From assembly GCA_016285085.1 (NCBI GenBank), contig JAEEQA010000017.1, positions 1 through 35,559 on the forward strand: a DNA stretch of 35,559 nucleotides, in the 5' to 3' direction. Position numbers and translations under genes: made by a program. Shown one piece after another: positions 21,383-30,923 of this stretch. The notes beneath the pieces were generated by a model, which was not told the DNA's origin, did not search any database, and saw nothing but the letters and a program-made list of their open reading frames with translations. The DNA comes from Bacteroidales bacterium. Lineage in GTDB: Bacteria > Bacteroidota > Bacteroidia > Bacteroidales > WCHB1-69. Numbering within the stretch: position 1 is the first letter of the stretch; every line of letters begins with the position of its first letter.

Positions 21383-24300
21383 TCAGCACCATTTCACCAA
21401 ATTGAGCTCCATGTCGTGGGCGAGCAACGGGTGCTGCGGGATCATGCGGATGGCGCACTCCCACACGCCCGCCACCTTCGCGTTGAGGGTGCAGACAAAC
21501 GTGCTGATGCCATGTTCCGTGCCCACGAAGTCGAACCTGTGCTTGCTGAAGAACGCCATGCGGTCGCCGTCGCGGCGGGTGAAGACCAGTTCCACCTTGA
21601 CATCCTCCGGACGGATGTTGCCGAGATTGACCTTCATCTCGACCGTGCCCGTCGCGCCAAGATAGAAGGTGCTGTCGGGATCGGTCGGAAGTGTGTTGCC
21701 AATCACCTCGATATTTCCCCAGTAGGCCAGCATCTTGCCCTTCCACTGCACCAGCCGGTTCAGGTTCTCGAAATTGTTGGCTTCCAGCATGTCCGTGTGC
21801 TCGGAAAGTTTGCTGTAGAACTTCTCATAGTAGTCGTCCAGCTGCCGTTTCATCGTGAAATGGGGCGAAATGAGGGCGAAGTTGTTCTTCATCATCGTCA
21901 CCCACTCGGTCGGAATGCCGTCGGTGCGGTTGTAGAAGGCGGGCTTGATCTGCTCCTCAAAGGTGTAGAAGAGGTTGGCAGCATCCAGCTCGTCCTGGCG
22001 GCGGTTGTCGGCGTAGGTAATCTGTTCGTCCACCGCCCAGCCGGCGCCGGGCTTGTACCCTTCGGCCCACCAGCCGTCAAGCACGCTGAAGTTGAGCACC
22101 CCGTTCATCACGGCCTTCTCGCCGCTCGTGCCGGACGCCTCCAGCGGGCGCGTCGGCGTGTTGAGCCACACATCGCAACCCGATATCAGCTTCTTGGCCA
22201 AGATCATATCATAGTTTTCCACAAAAATGATCTTTCCGATGAATTCAGGTTTTCTTGAGAAGTCGATGATACGGCGTATGAGGTCCTGCCCTGCCCTGTC
22301 GTGCGGGTGCGCCTTGCCCGCAAAGATGAACTGCATCGGGCGGACGGGGTCGCTGACGAGCGAACGGAGCTTCGCCTCGTTGGTGAACAGCAGATGCGCC
22401 CGCTTGTAGGTGGCGAAACGGCGGGCAAAGCCGACCGTGAGCACATCGTCGCGGATGGCCTTCACCGTCTGCATAATCAAATCCGGTGAATCGTTGCGCT
22501 GCCGCATCTGGATTTCAACAAGCTCCTTCACATTGGCAATCAGTTCCTTGCGAAGATTCTGCTTCAAATCCCAAATATCCTTGTCCTTGGCATTCCCGAT
22601 TTTCTCCCACACCTTCTCGTTGGAGATGTCCTGCTTGTAGCCGTCACCGAACACCGCGCTGTGGAACTTCTGCCACTCCTTGTGCGCCCACGTCGGGTAA
22701 TGCACGCCGTTGGTGACATAGCCGATATGGAGTTCGGCGGCAAAGCGGCCGTCGTAAAGGTACTCGAACATGTCGCGGGTGACACGGCCGTGGATGCGGC
22801 TCACCCCGTTGACTTCCTGGCAGAACCGGCACGCGAGGATGCTCATCGAGAACTTCTCGTCGGCATTGCGGGCGTTTTTGCGGCCCAGCCCCATGAAGTC
22901 CTCCCAGCTGATGCCGACACGCTCGGGATAGCGGGAGAAATAGACCCGCATCATGTCCTCGCTGAAGGCGTCGTGGCCGGCAGGCACGGGCGTGTGCGTG
23001 GTGAACAGCGACGAGGCACGCACCAGCTCCATCGCCGAATAGAACGGCAGATGGTGGCTTTCCATAATATTGTAGGTGCGCTCCAGCGAGAGGAACGAGG
23101 CGTGGCCTTCGTTCAGATGGTAGATTTCCGCCTCCTCGCCCAACAGACGGAGCATCCGCACACCGCCGACACCGAGCAACAGTTCCTGTTTCAGGCGGTT
23201 TTCCCCGTCGCCACCGTACAGGTTGGCAGTGATGGCGCGGTCGTCATGGGGGTTTTTATCCATATCAGTGTCAAGCAGATAGAGCTTGATGCGGCCCACA
23301 TTCACCCGCCAGATGCGGGCGTACAGCTGCCGTCCTGGCAAGGCGATGGTGATGGTGCGCCAGTTGCCCTCCTCATCGCGTTCGGGATGTATCGGCAGCT
23401 TCGAGAAACTCTGCTGCGGATAGAGGTTGATCTGTTCGCCGGCAGGCGAAATCTGCTGCACGAAATAACCGCAGCGGTACAAGAGTCCCACCGCCACCAT
23501 GTTGACGTTGCAGTCGCTGGCCTCCTTCAAATAGTCGCCGGCCAGCATGCCCAGGCCGCCGGAATAGATTTTCAGCTCGTTGCTGATGCCGAACTCCATG
23601 CTGAAATAGGCCACTTTCTTCTCTTTTCTCGGAGAAGGCGTGTTCATATATTGCTTGAAATCAGCGTAAACGCGATCCAGTTTTTGAACAAACTCCTTGT
23701 TTGTGTTGAACGACTGGAGCACATCCAGCGGCAGCATCTGCAGCAGGTGGACCGGATTCTCATTGAACTCGTTCCAGCGCTCCTTGCCGCCGATTTCAAT
23801 AAAGAGCTCGCGGGCTTCGTAATTCCAGCTCCACCAGAGATTGTTGGCCAGTTCCTCCAGCTTCTCCAAGTTGGAAGGCAGGTTCGACTTGATGGTGATG
23901 CGTTTCCAGTTGGGCTGGGAAATTTCTTCGTAACGGACGGTGGTGTAATTCACGTGTGATATTTTATTTTTAAATGATTCAAAACGCAACTCACTCTTGT
24001 CAAGAGCTTTGCTGTATGCCTCTGCATAATTGGCGAACAGGTTTTTCCAGAGGGCGTGGGCCGCAATCTCCCTGGCGTCTGACGACACTTTGCCCATCGC
24101 CTTTTCATCAAGGGAGGCGTACGCCTCAATGGCGCTGACAATCTGCGTGCAGACGAAATCGTCGTTGTCGTCGGTGCGTTGGACGACCGTCACACCGAGC
24201 GGTGAAGGGAAATTCTCGTTCACCCACGCGCCGAAGCCGGCGAGTGAAGTCGTGACGGTGGGGATTCCGAAAGCGATGCTCTCCAACGGCGTGTAGCCCC

Positions 24301-25618
24301 ACGGCTCGTAGTACGACGGGAAAACCGTCAGGTCGAAACCGATGAGGGTGTCGTAATAGTTGAGATTGAAGATGCCGTCGTGGCCGTTGAGATAGACCGG
24401 TGCGAAGACCACCTTGACGCGGTTTTCGGGGGCATTGTCGATATCAAGGCGATTCAACTCCTTGATAATGGGGTCATTGTAGGGATCATGCAGCGTATGC
24501 GTGGCGTAGTCGCGGAGGACGGCATGTTCGGCGTTGTCGAAACGGCAGTTGTCGGCCAGCTTGCGGGCCAGTTCCTCGCGGCAGCCGCGTGTGCCGGCGG
24601 GCACCATGATGAAAGCGACCACCTCCCGCTGCGGATGTTTGTCCTGCAGTTCGGCGAGGGAGCGGATGAAGAGGTCGATTCCCTTGTTGCGGAACTCGTA
24701 GCGGCCGCTGTTGAGCACCAGCAGGGCATCCTCCGCAATGGGTTGCTGGAGGAGTGCGGAGGCCACATCACGCAGCTTCTGGCGGGCGGCTGCGCGTTTC
24801 TGGACGTAAAGCTCTCCCTGCGGCACGAAGTCGTTCTCGAAACCGTTGATGGTGATGTTGTCGGCGTGCTTGCCAAAGAAGGCGACGCACTCCCGGTCGG
24901 TGATCTGGCTCACCGTGGTATAGGCATCGGCCACCTGTGCGGAGAGGTTCTCCAACGAAAACTTCGACTGCACCCCGAAGCGGACAGCGGTCTCCGATGC
25001 GGGGTACGCGGAAATCTTGTCGTACAGCGGGAGGCCGTTGCCGGCGACGCAGCGGCCGAGCACGGTGGCATGCGTAGTGAAGACGGTGGCGATCTGCGGC
25101 ACGTTCTGCTCTATGTAGAGGATGCCGCCGCCGGTCATCCATTCGTGGAACTGCGCCACAATCTTGTCCATGGCGCTGCAATAGAACTGGTAGAAGCTCT
25201 CGATCACCTTGCCGGCGGCATAGCCGAACAGCAGCGGTTCCACATAGTCCCACTGCCCGCTGATGGAATCCAGCTTGTAGCGGAGCCACAGGTCGGTGAG
25301 GATTTCATTCTTCTTCTCGAAATAAGGGGTGAAATCCACCAGGACGACAACAGGACTGCCCGCCACCTTCCAATGCCCGACACGGATGCGGAGTCCTTCG
25401 CCGAGCGCGGTTTCCCGCCAGTTGCGGTACAGGGCCGTGTCCTCCTCAAAATCATCGTTGGAACCGACATCCTTCGACAGATCCGGCCCGATGCAGATGT
25501 AATTATTTTTGTATTCATTGACGATGGTGAGGGCTTTGGTAGAGAGAACTGTGTAGATTCCTCCTACCTTATTGCATATTTCCCAACTCGTTTCAAAGAT
25601 GTAATCGGCTTTTTTCAT
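21383..25618 (-). CDS. glycogen synthase (GT3)-glycogen phosphorylase (GT35) fusion
   Basis: 1411 residues. Residues 1 to about 550 are a GT3-type (eukaryote-like) glycogen synthase: FETSWEICNKVGGIYTVLST, TTHATVLGR and the E-x7-E pair in SYYEPWGYTPLESIAFG near 436-444. From about 570 follows an alpha-glucan phosphorylase (LEELANNLWWSWNYEARELF, SMEFGISNELKIYSGGLGML, NEGHASF) with the pyridoxal-phosphate-type motif TRPLEASGTSGEKAVMNG near 1155-1172. A small C-terminal strand-rich domain ends the chain. One protein would thus both extend and shorten glycogen; the same fusion occurs in Bacteroides and relatives. It is preceded by a very good promoter, and no other glycogen genes are adjacent. Confidence 0.93.
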   Translation of the reverse strand: MKKADYIFETSWEICNKVGGIYTVLSTKALTIVNEYKNNYICIGPDLSKDVGSNDDFEEDTALYRNWRETALGEGLRIRVGHWKVAGSPVVVLVDFTPYFEKKNEILTDLWLRYKLDSISGQWDYVEPLLFGYAAGKVIESFYQFYCSAMDKIVAQFHEWMTGGGILYIEQNVPQIATVFTTHATVLGRCVAGNGLPLYDKISAYPASETAVRFGVQSKFSLENLSAQVADAYTTVSQITDRECVAFFGKHADNITINGFENDFVPQGELYVQKRAAARQKLRDVASALLQQPIAEDALLVLNSGRYEFRNKGIDLFIRSLAELQDKHPQREVVAFIMVPAGTRGCREELARKLADNCRFDNAEHAVLRDYATHTLHDPYNDPIIKELNRLDIDNAPENRVKVVFAPVYLNGHDGIFNLNYYDTLIGFDLTVFPSYYEPWGYTPLESIAFGIPTVTTSLAGFGAWVNENFPSPLGVTVVQRTDDNDDFVCTQIVSAIEAYASLDEKAMGKVSSDAREIAAHALWKNLFANYAEAYSKALDKSELRFESFKNKISHVNYTTVRYEEISQPNWKRITIKSNLPSNLEKLEELANNLWWSWNYEARELFIEIGGKERWNEFNENPVHLLQMLPLDVLQSFNTNKEFVQKLDRVYADFKQYMNTPSPRKEKKVAYFSMEFGISNELKIYSGGLGMLAGDYLKEASDCNVNMVAVGLLYRCGYFVQQISPAGEQINLYPQQSFSKLPIHPERDEEGNWRTITIALPGRQLYARIWRVNVGRIKLYLLDTDMDKNPHDDRAITANLYGGDGENRLKQELLLGVGGVRMLRLLGEEAEIYHLNEGHASFLSLERTYNIMESHHLPFYSAMELVRASSLFTTHTPVPAGHDAFSEDMMRVYFSRYPERVGISWEDFMGLGRKNARNADEKFSMSILACRFCQEVNGVSRIHGRVTRDMFEYLYDGRFAAELHIGYVTNGVHYPTWAHKEWQKFHSAVFGDGYKQDISNEKVWEKIGNAKDKDIWDLKQNLRKELIANVKELVEIQMRQRNDSPDLIMQTVKAIRDDVLTVGFARRFATYKRAHLLFTNEAKLRSLVSDPVRPMQFIFAGKAHPHDRAGQDLIRRIIDFSRKPEFIGKIIFVENYDMILAKKLISGCDVWLNTPTRPLEASGTSGEKAVMNGVLNFSVLDGWWAEGYKPGAGWAVDEQITYADNRRQDELDAANLFYTFEEQIKPAFYNRTDGIPTEWVTMMKNNFALISPHFTMKRQLDDYYEKFYSKLSEHTDMLEANNFENLNRLVQWKGKMLAYWGNIEVIGNTLPTDPDSTFYLGATGTVEMKVNLGNIRPEDVKVELVFTRRDGDRMAFFSKHRFDFVGTEHGISTFVCTLNAKVAGVWECAIRMIPQHPLLAHDMELNLVKWC

Positions 25619-25654
25619 TGATTAACAGTCTATTGCATTTTACAAAATCAAGTT

Positions 25655-25686
25655 GCAAATGTACATTAAAAACATGAAAAAACAAA
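25655..25686 (-). promoter_or_regulatory. promoter of the glycogen synthase/phosphorylase gene
   Basis: Minus-strand TTTG (25686-25683), 19-nt spacer, TACATTTGC (25663-25655): a full match to the Bacteroidetes consensus. The -33 element lies within the T-rich tail of the tRNA terminator. Confidence 0.8.
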
Positions 25687-25726
25687 AAGCCGAAACACTT
25701 GTTTTGGTAATGTTTCGGCTTTTTTT
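25684..25726 (-). terminator. intrinsic terminator after the tRNA
   Basis: AGCCGAAACA (25688-25697) pairs with TGTTTCGGCT (25711-25720), flanked by A-runs and T-runs on both strands, loop 13 nt. It begins 1 nt after the tRNA 3' end and could work in both directions. Confidence 0.85.
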
Positions 25727-25727
25727 G

Positions 25728-25801
25728 TGGCGGGATCGAGAGTTGAACTCGAGACCTCCGGGTTATGAATCCGACGCTCTAACCAACTGAGCTACCCCGC
25801 C
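25728..25801 (-). tRNA. tRNA with CAT anticodon, most likely elongator tRNA-Met
   Basis: 74 nt. Acceptor GGCGGGG/TCCCGCC, D arm GCTC/GAGC, anticodon loop TTCATAA (CAT), T arm TCGAG/CTCGA with loop TTCAACT, discriminator A; CCA not encoded. The anticodon stem TCGGA/CCCGG has an A31-C39 mismatch. Lack of the 1-72 mismatch argues against initiator tRNA; an Ile2 (lysidine) tRNA cannot be fully excluded. Confidence 0.93.
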
Positions 25802-25813
25802 GCTTTTGAGGTT

Positions 25814-25822
25814 GCAAAAATA
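25814..25822 (-). promoter_or_regulatory. -7 element TATTTTTGC of the tRNA gene
   Basis: TAnnTTTGC match 12 nt upstream of the tRNA 5' end, with a TTG about 18 nt further upstream (25843-25841). Confidence 0.65.
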
Positions 25823-25965
25823 GAAAAAATTTCCATTTTACAATACAAAACAGATTTTTTTATTTTCCAACACAATTTATTGATTTTCAATATAAAACAA
25901 AGAAAACAAAATTCCACTTACCTGAAAGTCCCTTGAATGAAGGACAATTTGTGACGGATAATTCC

Positions 25966-25974
25966 TATTTTTGC
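25966..25974 (+). promoter_or_regulatory. -7 element TATTTTTGC of the transglycosylase gene
   Basis: TAnnTTTGC match 18 nt before the ATG at 25993; predicted start lies after the longer in-frame start at 25933, so 25993 is chosen. No -33 at normal spacing. Confidence 0.6.
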
Positions 25975-25992
25975 CGCGCAAATCATTTGGAA

Positions 25993-27900
25993 ATGAACAA
26001 AAAGCATCTCTTGTGGATTATCCCTTCCGCACTCGTCGTACTTGTTGTAACACTGTACCTACTTCTTCCTGTTTTTGCAAAGATCGCCATCCAAAAGAAA
26101 ATCGGGCGTTTTGAAAAAGAAAAAAATGCGGAACTGACCATCGACGGACTCCGCATCGGACTGATGGATTTCCATGGGATTGTCCCCATCTCTTTTGAAA
26201 AAGCGCAACTCCGGGAACGCGATGCCGCCGACACACTGCTCTGCCTCTCCAATGTGAAAGCCGATGTCCAAATTGTGAAAAGATTACGACCGACCGACGA
26301 CCTGATCGCCCTTGCCTGCCATTCCGCATCCATACACCTTGTTCACCGCGAAAACCACCGGAATTACGGTTTCCTTTTGAAAAAAGATTCCCTCAATGCC
26401 CCAGTCACCGAAAACCACTCGGATTTCAAACAACTGTCGCAGAACATCCTGCAAAAAGTCGGAAACATCCTTCCGGAGAGGATGAAAATCGACACGCTCA
26501 CCCTCTCCGCCGATATGCGAAATCGCCACTTCTGCTACAGCATGTCGGACTTCGCCATTGAGGATGGAAGTCTCCGCGGGCTGCTGGCGGAACACTTTGG
26601 TTCCACCCATCACACATGGTCCCTGGACGGAAGCTTGGACCACGCCGCACGAAGCTACCGCGCCGCCTTAACGGCCCTGGACGGGAACGACGGCTTCGCC
26701 ATCATTAACGAACTCAAACAGATGCGTTTCGGATTCAAGCAGTTGTCGGGCCATATTTCCGACGAAGGCTCCGACGCTGCCGGTGCCCATTACCTCCTGC
26801 TGGCCGAAGCCGACGGGCTCCAGCTGAACCACCGCTACCTCGCCACCCACGATGTCACCATTGATTCCACCGCCGCCCGCCTCCACCTCACCATCTCCCC
26901 CACCCGCTTCACCATCGACTCTACTTCGGTGCTGAAACTCAACGATGCGGAACTCCATCCCTTTTTCGCCTACGAAAAGAAAGGTTCCCAAAAGCCGCAC
27001 GTCACCTTCATTGTCAATGAAGAAGGCGTTGACGCCAAGCAGCTGACCGGTTCCCTCCCCGACGGGCTTTTCCAAGTCCTCCCCGACCTTCAGCTCGGCG
27101 GACGGATGGACTTCCGTCTGGTTTTCGACTGCGACTTCAACGTTATCGATTCCCTCGCCTTCGACTTTTCCATCGGAAGCCGCGACCGCTCCGTGTGCAT
27201 CACCGGCGATGCGGACCGGATCTCCCGCTTCAATGCTCCCTTCGACTATGTTTTCTTCGAGAACGGCGACACCGCCCGCATCGTCACCATCGGGCCGGAC
27301 AACCCGCACTTCTGCCCCTACGACCAGATTCCGCCCTACCTCACCAAATCCATCCTCGCCACCGAGGACGCCGGCTTCTTCCAGCACCGCGGATTCATCA
27401 AATCGTCCATCCGGGAGGCTCTTGTCGCCGACATCAAGGCGGGGCGACTGCGGCGAGGCGGCAGCACCCTGACCATGCAGCTCGTCAAGAACCTGTTTCT
27501 TAACCGCAACAAGGTGTTTTCCAGAAAATTCGAGGAGATGACGTTGGTGTGGCTGATTGAAGACTACCGTCTCCTCAGCAAAGAGCGGATGTTCGAGATT
27601 TACGTCAACATTGCAGAATGGGGACCTGACATCATCGGCATCGGCGCGGCTTCCGAGTTCTATTTTGGGAAAAAGCCGAAAGAGCTCACCCTCGGCGAGT
27701 GCCTGTACCTCGCCTCCCTTATCCGGGCGCCCAAACACTATCGCAGCACCCTGGATGAACACGGGAACATAACCGACAACAAACGTGAAGAGCTCCTTTT
27801 CGTGGCCCGCCGCATGGTGGAACGGGAGTTCATCACGGAAAAGGAGCTCTCCTGCGCCGACTTCTTCATCCATACAAAATGCATGGACAAAGAAGAATAA
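25993..27900 (+). CDS. GT51 peptidoglycan transglycosylase with long N-terminal periplasmic region
   Basis: 635 residues. A membrane helix at about 9-28 (WIIPSALVVLVVTLYLLLPV), a 400-residue periplasmic region with repeated short strand patterns reminiscent of AsmA/DUF748-like proteins (for example LTIDGLRIGLMDFHGIVPIS), then a GT51 domain at about 440-620 with the catalytic Glu near 457 (ATEDAGFFQHRG), the RRGGSTLTMQLVKNL motif and EIYVNIAEWG near 534. It would polymerise lipid II glycan chains. There is no transpeptidase domain, so it is a monofunctional enzyme but about twice the size of E. coli MtgA. Convergent with the M6 gene 9 nt away. Confidence 0.85.
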   Translation: MNKKHLLWIIPSALVVLVVTLYLLLPVFAKIAIQKKIGRFEKEKNAELTIDGLRIGLMDFHGIVPISFEKAQLRERDAADTLLCLSNVKADVQIVKRLRPTDDLIALACHSASIHLVHRENHRNYGFLLKKDSLNAPVTENHSDFKQLSQNILQKVGNILPERMKIDTLTLSADMRNRHFCYSMSDFAIEDGSLRGLLAEHFGSTHHTWSLDGSLDHAARSYRAALTALDGNDGFAIINELKQMRFGFKQLSGHISDEGSDAAGAHYLLLAEADGLQLNHRYLATHDVTIDSTAARLHLTISPTRFTIDSTSVLKLNDAELHPFFAYEKKGSQKPHVTFIVNEEGVDAKQLTGSLPDGLFQVLPDLQLGGRMDFRLVFDCDFNVIDSLAFDFSIGSRDRSVCITGDADRISRFNAPFDYVFFENGDTARIVTIGPDNPHFCPYDQIPPYLTKSILATEDAGFFQHRGFIKSSIREALVADIKAGRLRRGGSTLTMQLVKNLFLNRNKVFSRKFEEMTLVWLIEDYRLLSKERMFEIYVNIAEWGPDIIGIGAASEFYFGKKPKELTLGECLYLASLIRAPKHYRSTLDEHGNITDNKREELLFVARRMVEREFITEKELSCADFFIHTKCMDKEE

Positions 27901-27909
27901 CATTCAAGA

Positions 27910-30834
27910 TCAACGTTTCACAATTTTTTTCGCACTCGTCCTGCCCGTCAGTTCCTCGGTCAGACGGATATAATAGACACCCGCTTCAAGATTGGCAACG
28001 GAAAGGGTATGGTCGCTGGCGGAAAGAATGCCTTGCATCACGGCACGTCCCGACACATCGTAAACCGTGTAGCGGAAAGCGCCCTCCAGATCGAGGGTAA
28101 GCATATCGGAAACAGGATTCGGATAGAGGTTCGTCTCTATTTCCGTCACTTCCAGGACGCCCGTCCCTGCCTCCTGTGTCACCATCAGGTTGGCATTGGC
28201 AGACGTAGTGTGTACAAATTTGACGACGGCTGTGCGTGGCTCTGCCTCCGTATTCTCCGACAATGCCGATAAAGTCACGGAGGCATTTCCACTTCCCGTG
28301 GAGGGTGACACAGAAAGCCAATCAGGAATGGTGGTGGCGTTAGCCCTCCAGTTTCCGCTGCACTCCAATGACACGGTGGCAGAACTTCCCTGCGGCTGGC
28401 CTAACGACACCTCTTCCTCCGACAACGACAGATAAGCAGCCGGCTGCGTCACCGTAATGCTCACCTCACTGTCCGTACGGCCGCACACATCAGAAATGAC
28501 GACAACGCCCGAACGCGGCGACGTTGACACGTTGTTTCCCGTAACCCTCAGTGTAACGATGTAGTCCTCACTGTTACCTTCCGTCGGCGTAACATCAAGC
28601 CACGACGGGGAACTCACCACATTCCAGTTGTCGGTGGCCGTAACCGTCAACAGTGCCGTGGCATCCAAACTGTTGTCTATGGTGAGCGAGGTGGGGCTAA
28701 TACTGAAAACGCCATGATAGAAATTGTACTGCATCACTTGCATGGCGACACTTTGTCCATAGCCGTTGGTGACCGTAAGTGTGGCGTAACGGGGCACGCA
28801 CGTCAAATTCTCCGTCAAGGCAGTGGCGGTGAGGGACACGCTCCCCTCTCCCGTTGTCTGGGAAAAGCCCACCCAGTCGGCATCCGACGTGATCGTCCAT
28901 TGCGTATTGGAATGGATATCAATGTTGCAGCTTGAGTTCTCATGGTAGAGCAGTCCCATCGTACCGGAAACAGGGTCGGTCACTTCCGCCTCAAGATAGG
29001 GCTCCTGCCCCCGCTGGGTGACGACAAACGACACCTGGGCATTGTTGGAGGCCGTCACGGTGAGGGTGCAACTGCGCGACTCGAACTGTGTATTTTCCGA
29101 AAGAGCAGTAAAGAGGACATCAACGGAGCCGCTGTCGGCCGCAGGTGTAAATTCCAGCCAATCGCATCCGCCGCTGATTTCCCATTCCATATCGGAAGCG
29201 ATGCTTACGGTCCCCGCCGCCCCGGAATTGGATTCTAGAATCAGGTTTTCCGGCGTGGCCTGCAAATACTCCACATCGCAGAATGTGAAGGTCATGGAGT
29301 CACCACCTGAGTAGGAGATGTTGCGGATGGTGAAGTCCGCCAGCTGCAAAACAGTCCCGTCCGTGAGGAACGGCTGCGGGTTGGTGTTCTCGTTCATCTC
29401 CGTACGGCCCGTATTGGCGCTGAAGGCAGCATACCAAGTATCGCCCTCGCTTGAAAACGAGCCACCCGGACGGTACAGATACAACTCATCGAAAATATCG
29501 ACACCGTTCCACATGGAATTCCCGTTAAAACTTGTATTCACACGGTATATCAAGAGTCCCGACGAAGGAAGCGAACTCTCGAAATTATCGTTCTTATTAC
29601 GATATTCCAGCACAAAGTACTCACTCGGATTGGGGGAAGCAATCTTGTAGCAGTTGTTGGTGGCACTGGATCCGAGCGAATGGAGCGAATAGGTTCCGCA
29701 CTCCGTGATTTCCGGAATCTCATCAATCCAATGTCCATATTTGTATTTCATGTAGGCGCCCATGTGCTGCGGGGGATTCATGGTGGTTTCCATCAAATCC
29801 CAATAACCGACCGGAGCTCTGTCCGTACCCTCGTAATAATGATAGAGGTCTGGCGCACCAAGACTATGGTTCATCTCATGGCAGAGGACAGCAGTATTGA
29901 AATAGGAAGTCGCATCGGCCAGCTGGAGGTTGAAGTCCCATACCCGTTTTCCGTTGATGTAGGCGGATTCCGAATACAGCGCCCAGCGGTGCGGCCACAG
30001 CAGGTCGTTCCAGTCGCCCACATTGCCTCGTACCACAAAAACGACATTGTCCACATAACCGTCGTCGTCATAGTCTATACCCAGATCGGAAGGCACCATG
30101 TTGGCGATATAGTTCACGGCACGCGCCAGCAATTGATGCTCACGCCCTGTGCGGTCATTGTCGTCGTCAGGGTCGTAGCCGTCGGTGTTGTAAACGCTGT
30201 AGGGTTCATAATGTCCCCTGCTGTATATGTCCTGATATGACAATATGGTTGTCCCAGACGGCTGGGGGTAAAAGGTGGAGGTGATGGCCAGCTGGTTATA
30301 GGTGGCCGACTGGAAAAAGTTGTACAGAGATACGTTGCCTGGAGTGGAGTCGTTAAACATGGCATTCACACTGTTGAACGAATTGACGAAGTTGTTCTCA
30401 TCGGCAAAACGGATGAAAACCACCAGGTTGTTCATGTGTCCGTGGTTGATTTCGTTATTGTCACGTACACCGGCGCGGGAGCGTGCGGGTTCCTCCCAGC
30501 GCTGACGGCGGGCCATCCACTGCTCGGCGGAGATGCTCAGGCCGGCGGAGAGCCCCACTTCGGCGGGGTTCGTGCGTCCGGCGACATAAGCGGTGGGTAC
30601 GAGCTTGTCACCGACCTTGTCGGCATAGACATAATAGCCCGTGGCCGGATCCAGCACAATGGTGTAGCCGTCAGCATCGTGCAGGCGGTGGAAGTACTCG
30701 TCGCCTGTGGCAAAACAGCGGAGCGTGTCACCATTCGGCTGCACTCTCATTTGCGGGACATTGACAAAATAAGCTGCAAAGGCCATCGGCAAAAAAGCCA
30801 ACAACCCCAACAAGGAAACAAAAAATTTTCTCAT
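27910..30834 (-). CDS. secreted M6-family metalloprotease with four BACON domains and type IX sorting tail
   Basis: 974 residues. Signal peptide at 1-20. Catalytic M6 domain to about 500 with zinc motif HEMNHSLGAPD (His319, Glu320, His323) and an Asp-rich calcium-type loop DYDDDGYVDNVVFVV near 254-268. From about 525 to 890 there are four BACON-like modules of about 85-90 residues, each with a W-[LV]-x-[VF] core (DWLEFTP, DWVGFSQ, SWLDVTP, DWLSVSP) and a [VL]TQ-type end. The C-terminus (NLYPNPVSDMLTLDLEG, YDVSGRAVMQG, AGVYYIRL, KKIVKR) is a type A sorting domain, so export by the type IX system is expected. BACON modules may bind carbohydrate or mucin. Family members include immune inhibitor A. 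Confidence 0.9.
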   Translation of the reverse strand: MRKFFVSLLGLLAFLPMAFAAYFVNVPQMRVQPNGDTLRCFATGDEYFHRLHDADGYTIVLDPATGYYVYADKVGDKLVPTAYVAGRTNPAEVGLSAGLSISAEQWMARRQRWEEPARSRAGVRDNNEINHGHMNNLVVFIRFADENNFVNSFNSVNAMFNDSTPGNVSLYNFFQSATYNQLAITSTFYPQPSGTTILSYQDIYSRGHYEPYSVYNTDGYDPDDDNDRTGREHQLLARAVNYIANMVPSDLGIDYDDDGYVDNVVFVVRGNVGDWNDLLWPHRWALYSESAYINGKRVWDFNLQLADATSYFNTAVLCHEMNHSLGAPDLYHYYEGTDRAPVGYWDLMETTMNPPQHMGAYMKYKYGHWIDEIPEITECGTYSLHSLGSSATNNCYKIASPNPSEYFVLEYRNKNDNFESSLPSSGLLIYRVNTSFNGNSMWNGVDIFDELYLYRPGGSFSSEGDTWYAAFSANTGRTEMNENTNPQPFLTDGTVLQLADFTIRNISYSGGDSMTFTFCDVEYLQATPENLILESNSGAAGTVSIASDMEWEISGGCDWLEFTPAADSGSVDVLFTALSENTQFESRSCTLTVTASNNAQVSFVVTQRGQEPYLEAEVTDPVSGTMGLLYHENSSCNIDIHSNTQWTITSDADWVGFSQTTGEGSVSLTATALTENLTCVPRYATLTVTNGYGQSVAMQVMQYNFYHGVFSISPTSLTIDNSLDATALLTVTATDNWNVVSSPSWLDVTPTEGNSEDYIVTLRVTGNNVSTSPRSGVVVISDVCGRTDSEVSITVTQPAAYLSLSEEEVSLGQPQGSSATVSLECSGNWRANATTIPDWLSVSPSTGSGNASVTLSALSENTEAEPRTAVVKFVHTTSANANLMVTQEAGTGVLEVTEIETNLYPNPVSDMLTLDLEGAFRYTVYDVSGRAVMQGILSASDHTLSVANLEAGVYYIRLTEELTGRTSAKKIVKR

Positions 30835-30867
30835 AAATTTAAATATATGGGGATTAACTATCCGGGC

Positions 30868-30920
30868 AACCGATTATCGGTTTCAATTTTCAGTTCTCAG
30901 TTCTCAATTCTCAAATTTCA
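30868..30920. repeat. palindrome plus low-complexity repeat between queA and the M6 gene
   Basis: AACCGAT-T-ATCGGTT (30868-30882) is a 15-bp perfect palindrome with a one-base centre, followed by tandem TTCTCAGTTCTCAATTCTCA-type units (30882-30920). The palindrome may be an operator or part of a terminator for queA; no T-run follows it on the minus strand. The units are the same kind as those in the prophage at 6297-6327. Confidence 0.55.
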
Positions 30921-30923
30921 GCT

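Noticed and set aside
22661-25621. Long plus-strand frames (432 and 413 codons) opposite the glycogen gene
   Set aside because: Antisense shadows of a GC-rich gene: the minus-strand frame has full family motifs, the plus-strand products do not.
26668-27903. 411-codon minus-strand frame opposite the transglycosylase
   Set aside because: Shadow of a GC-rich coding region; no domain and it conflicts with the GT51 motifs.
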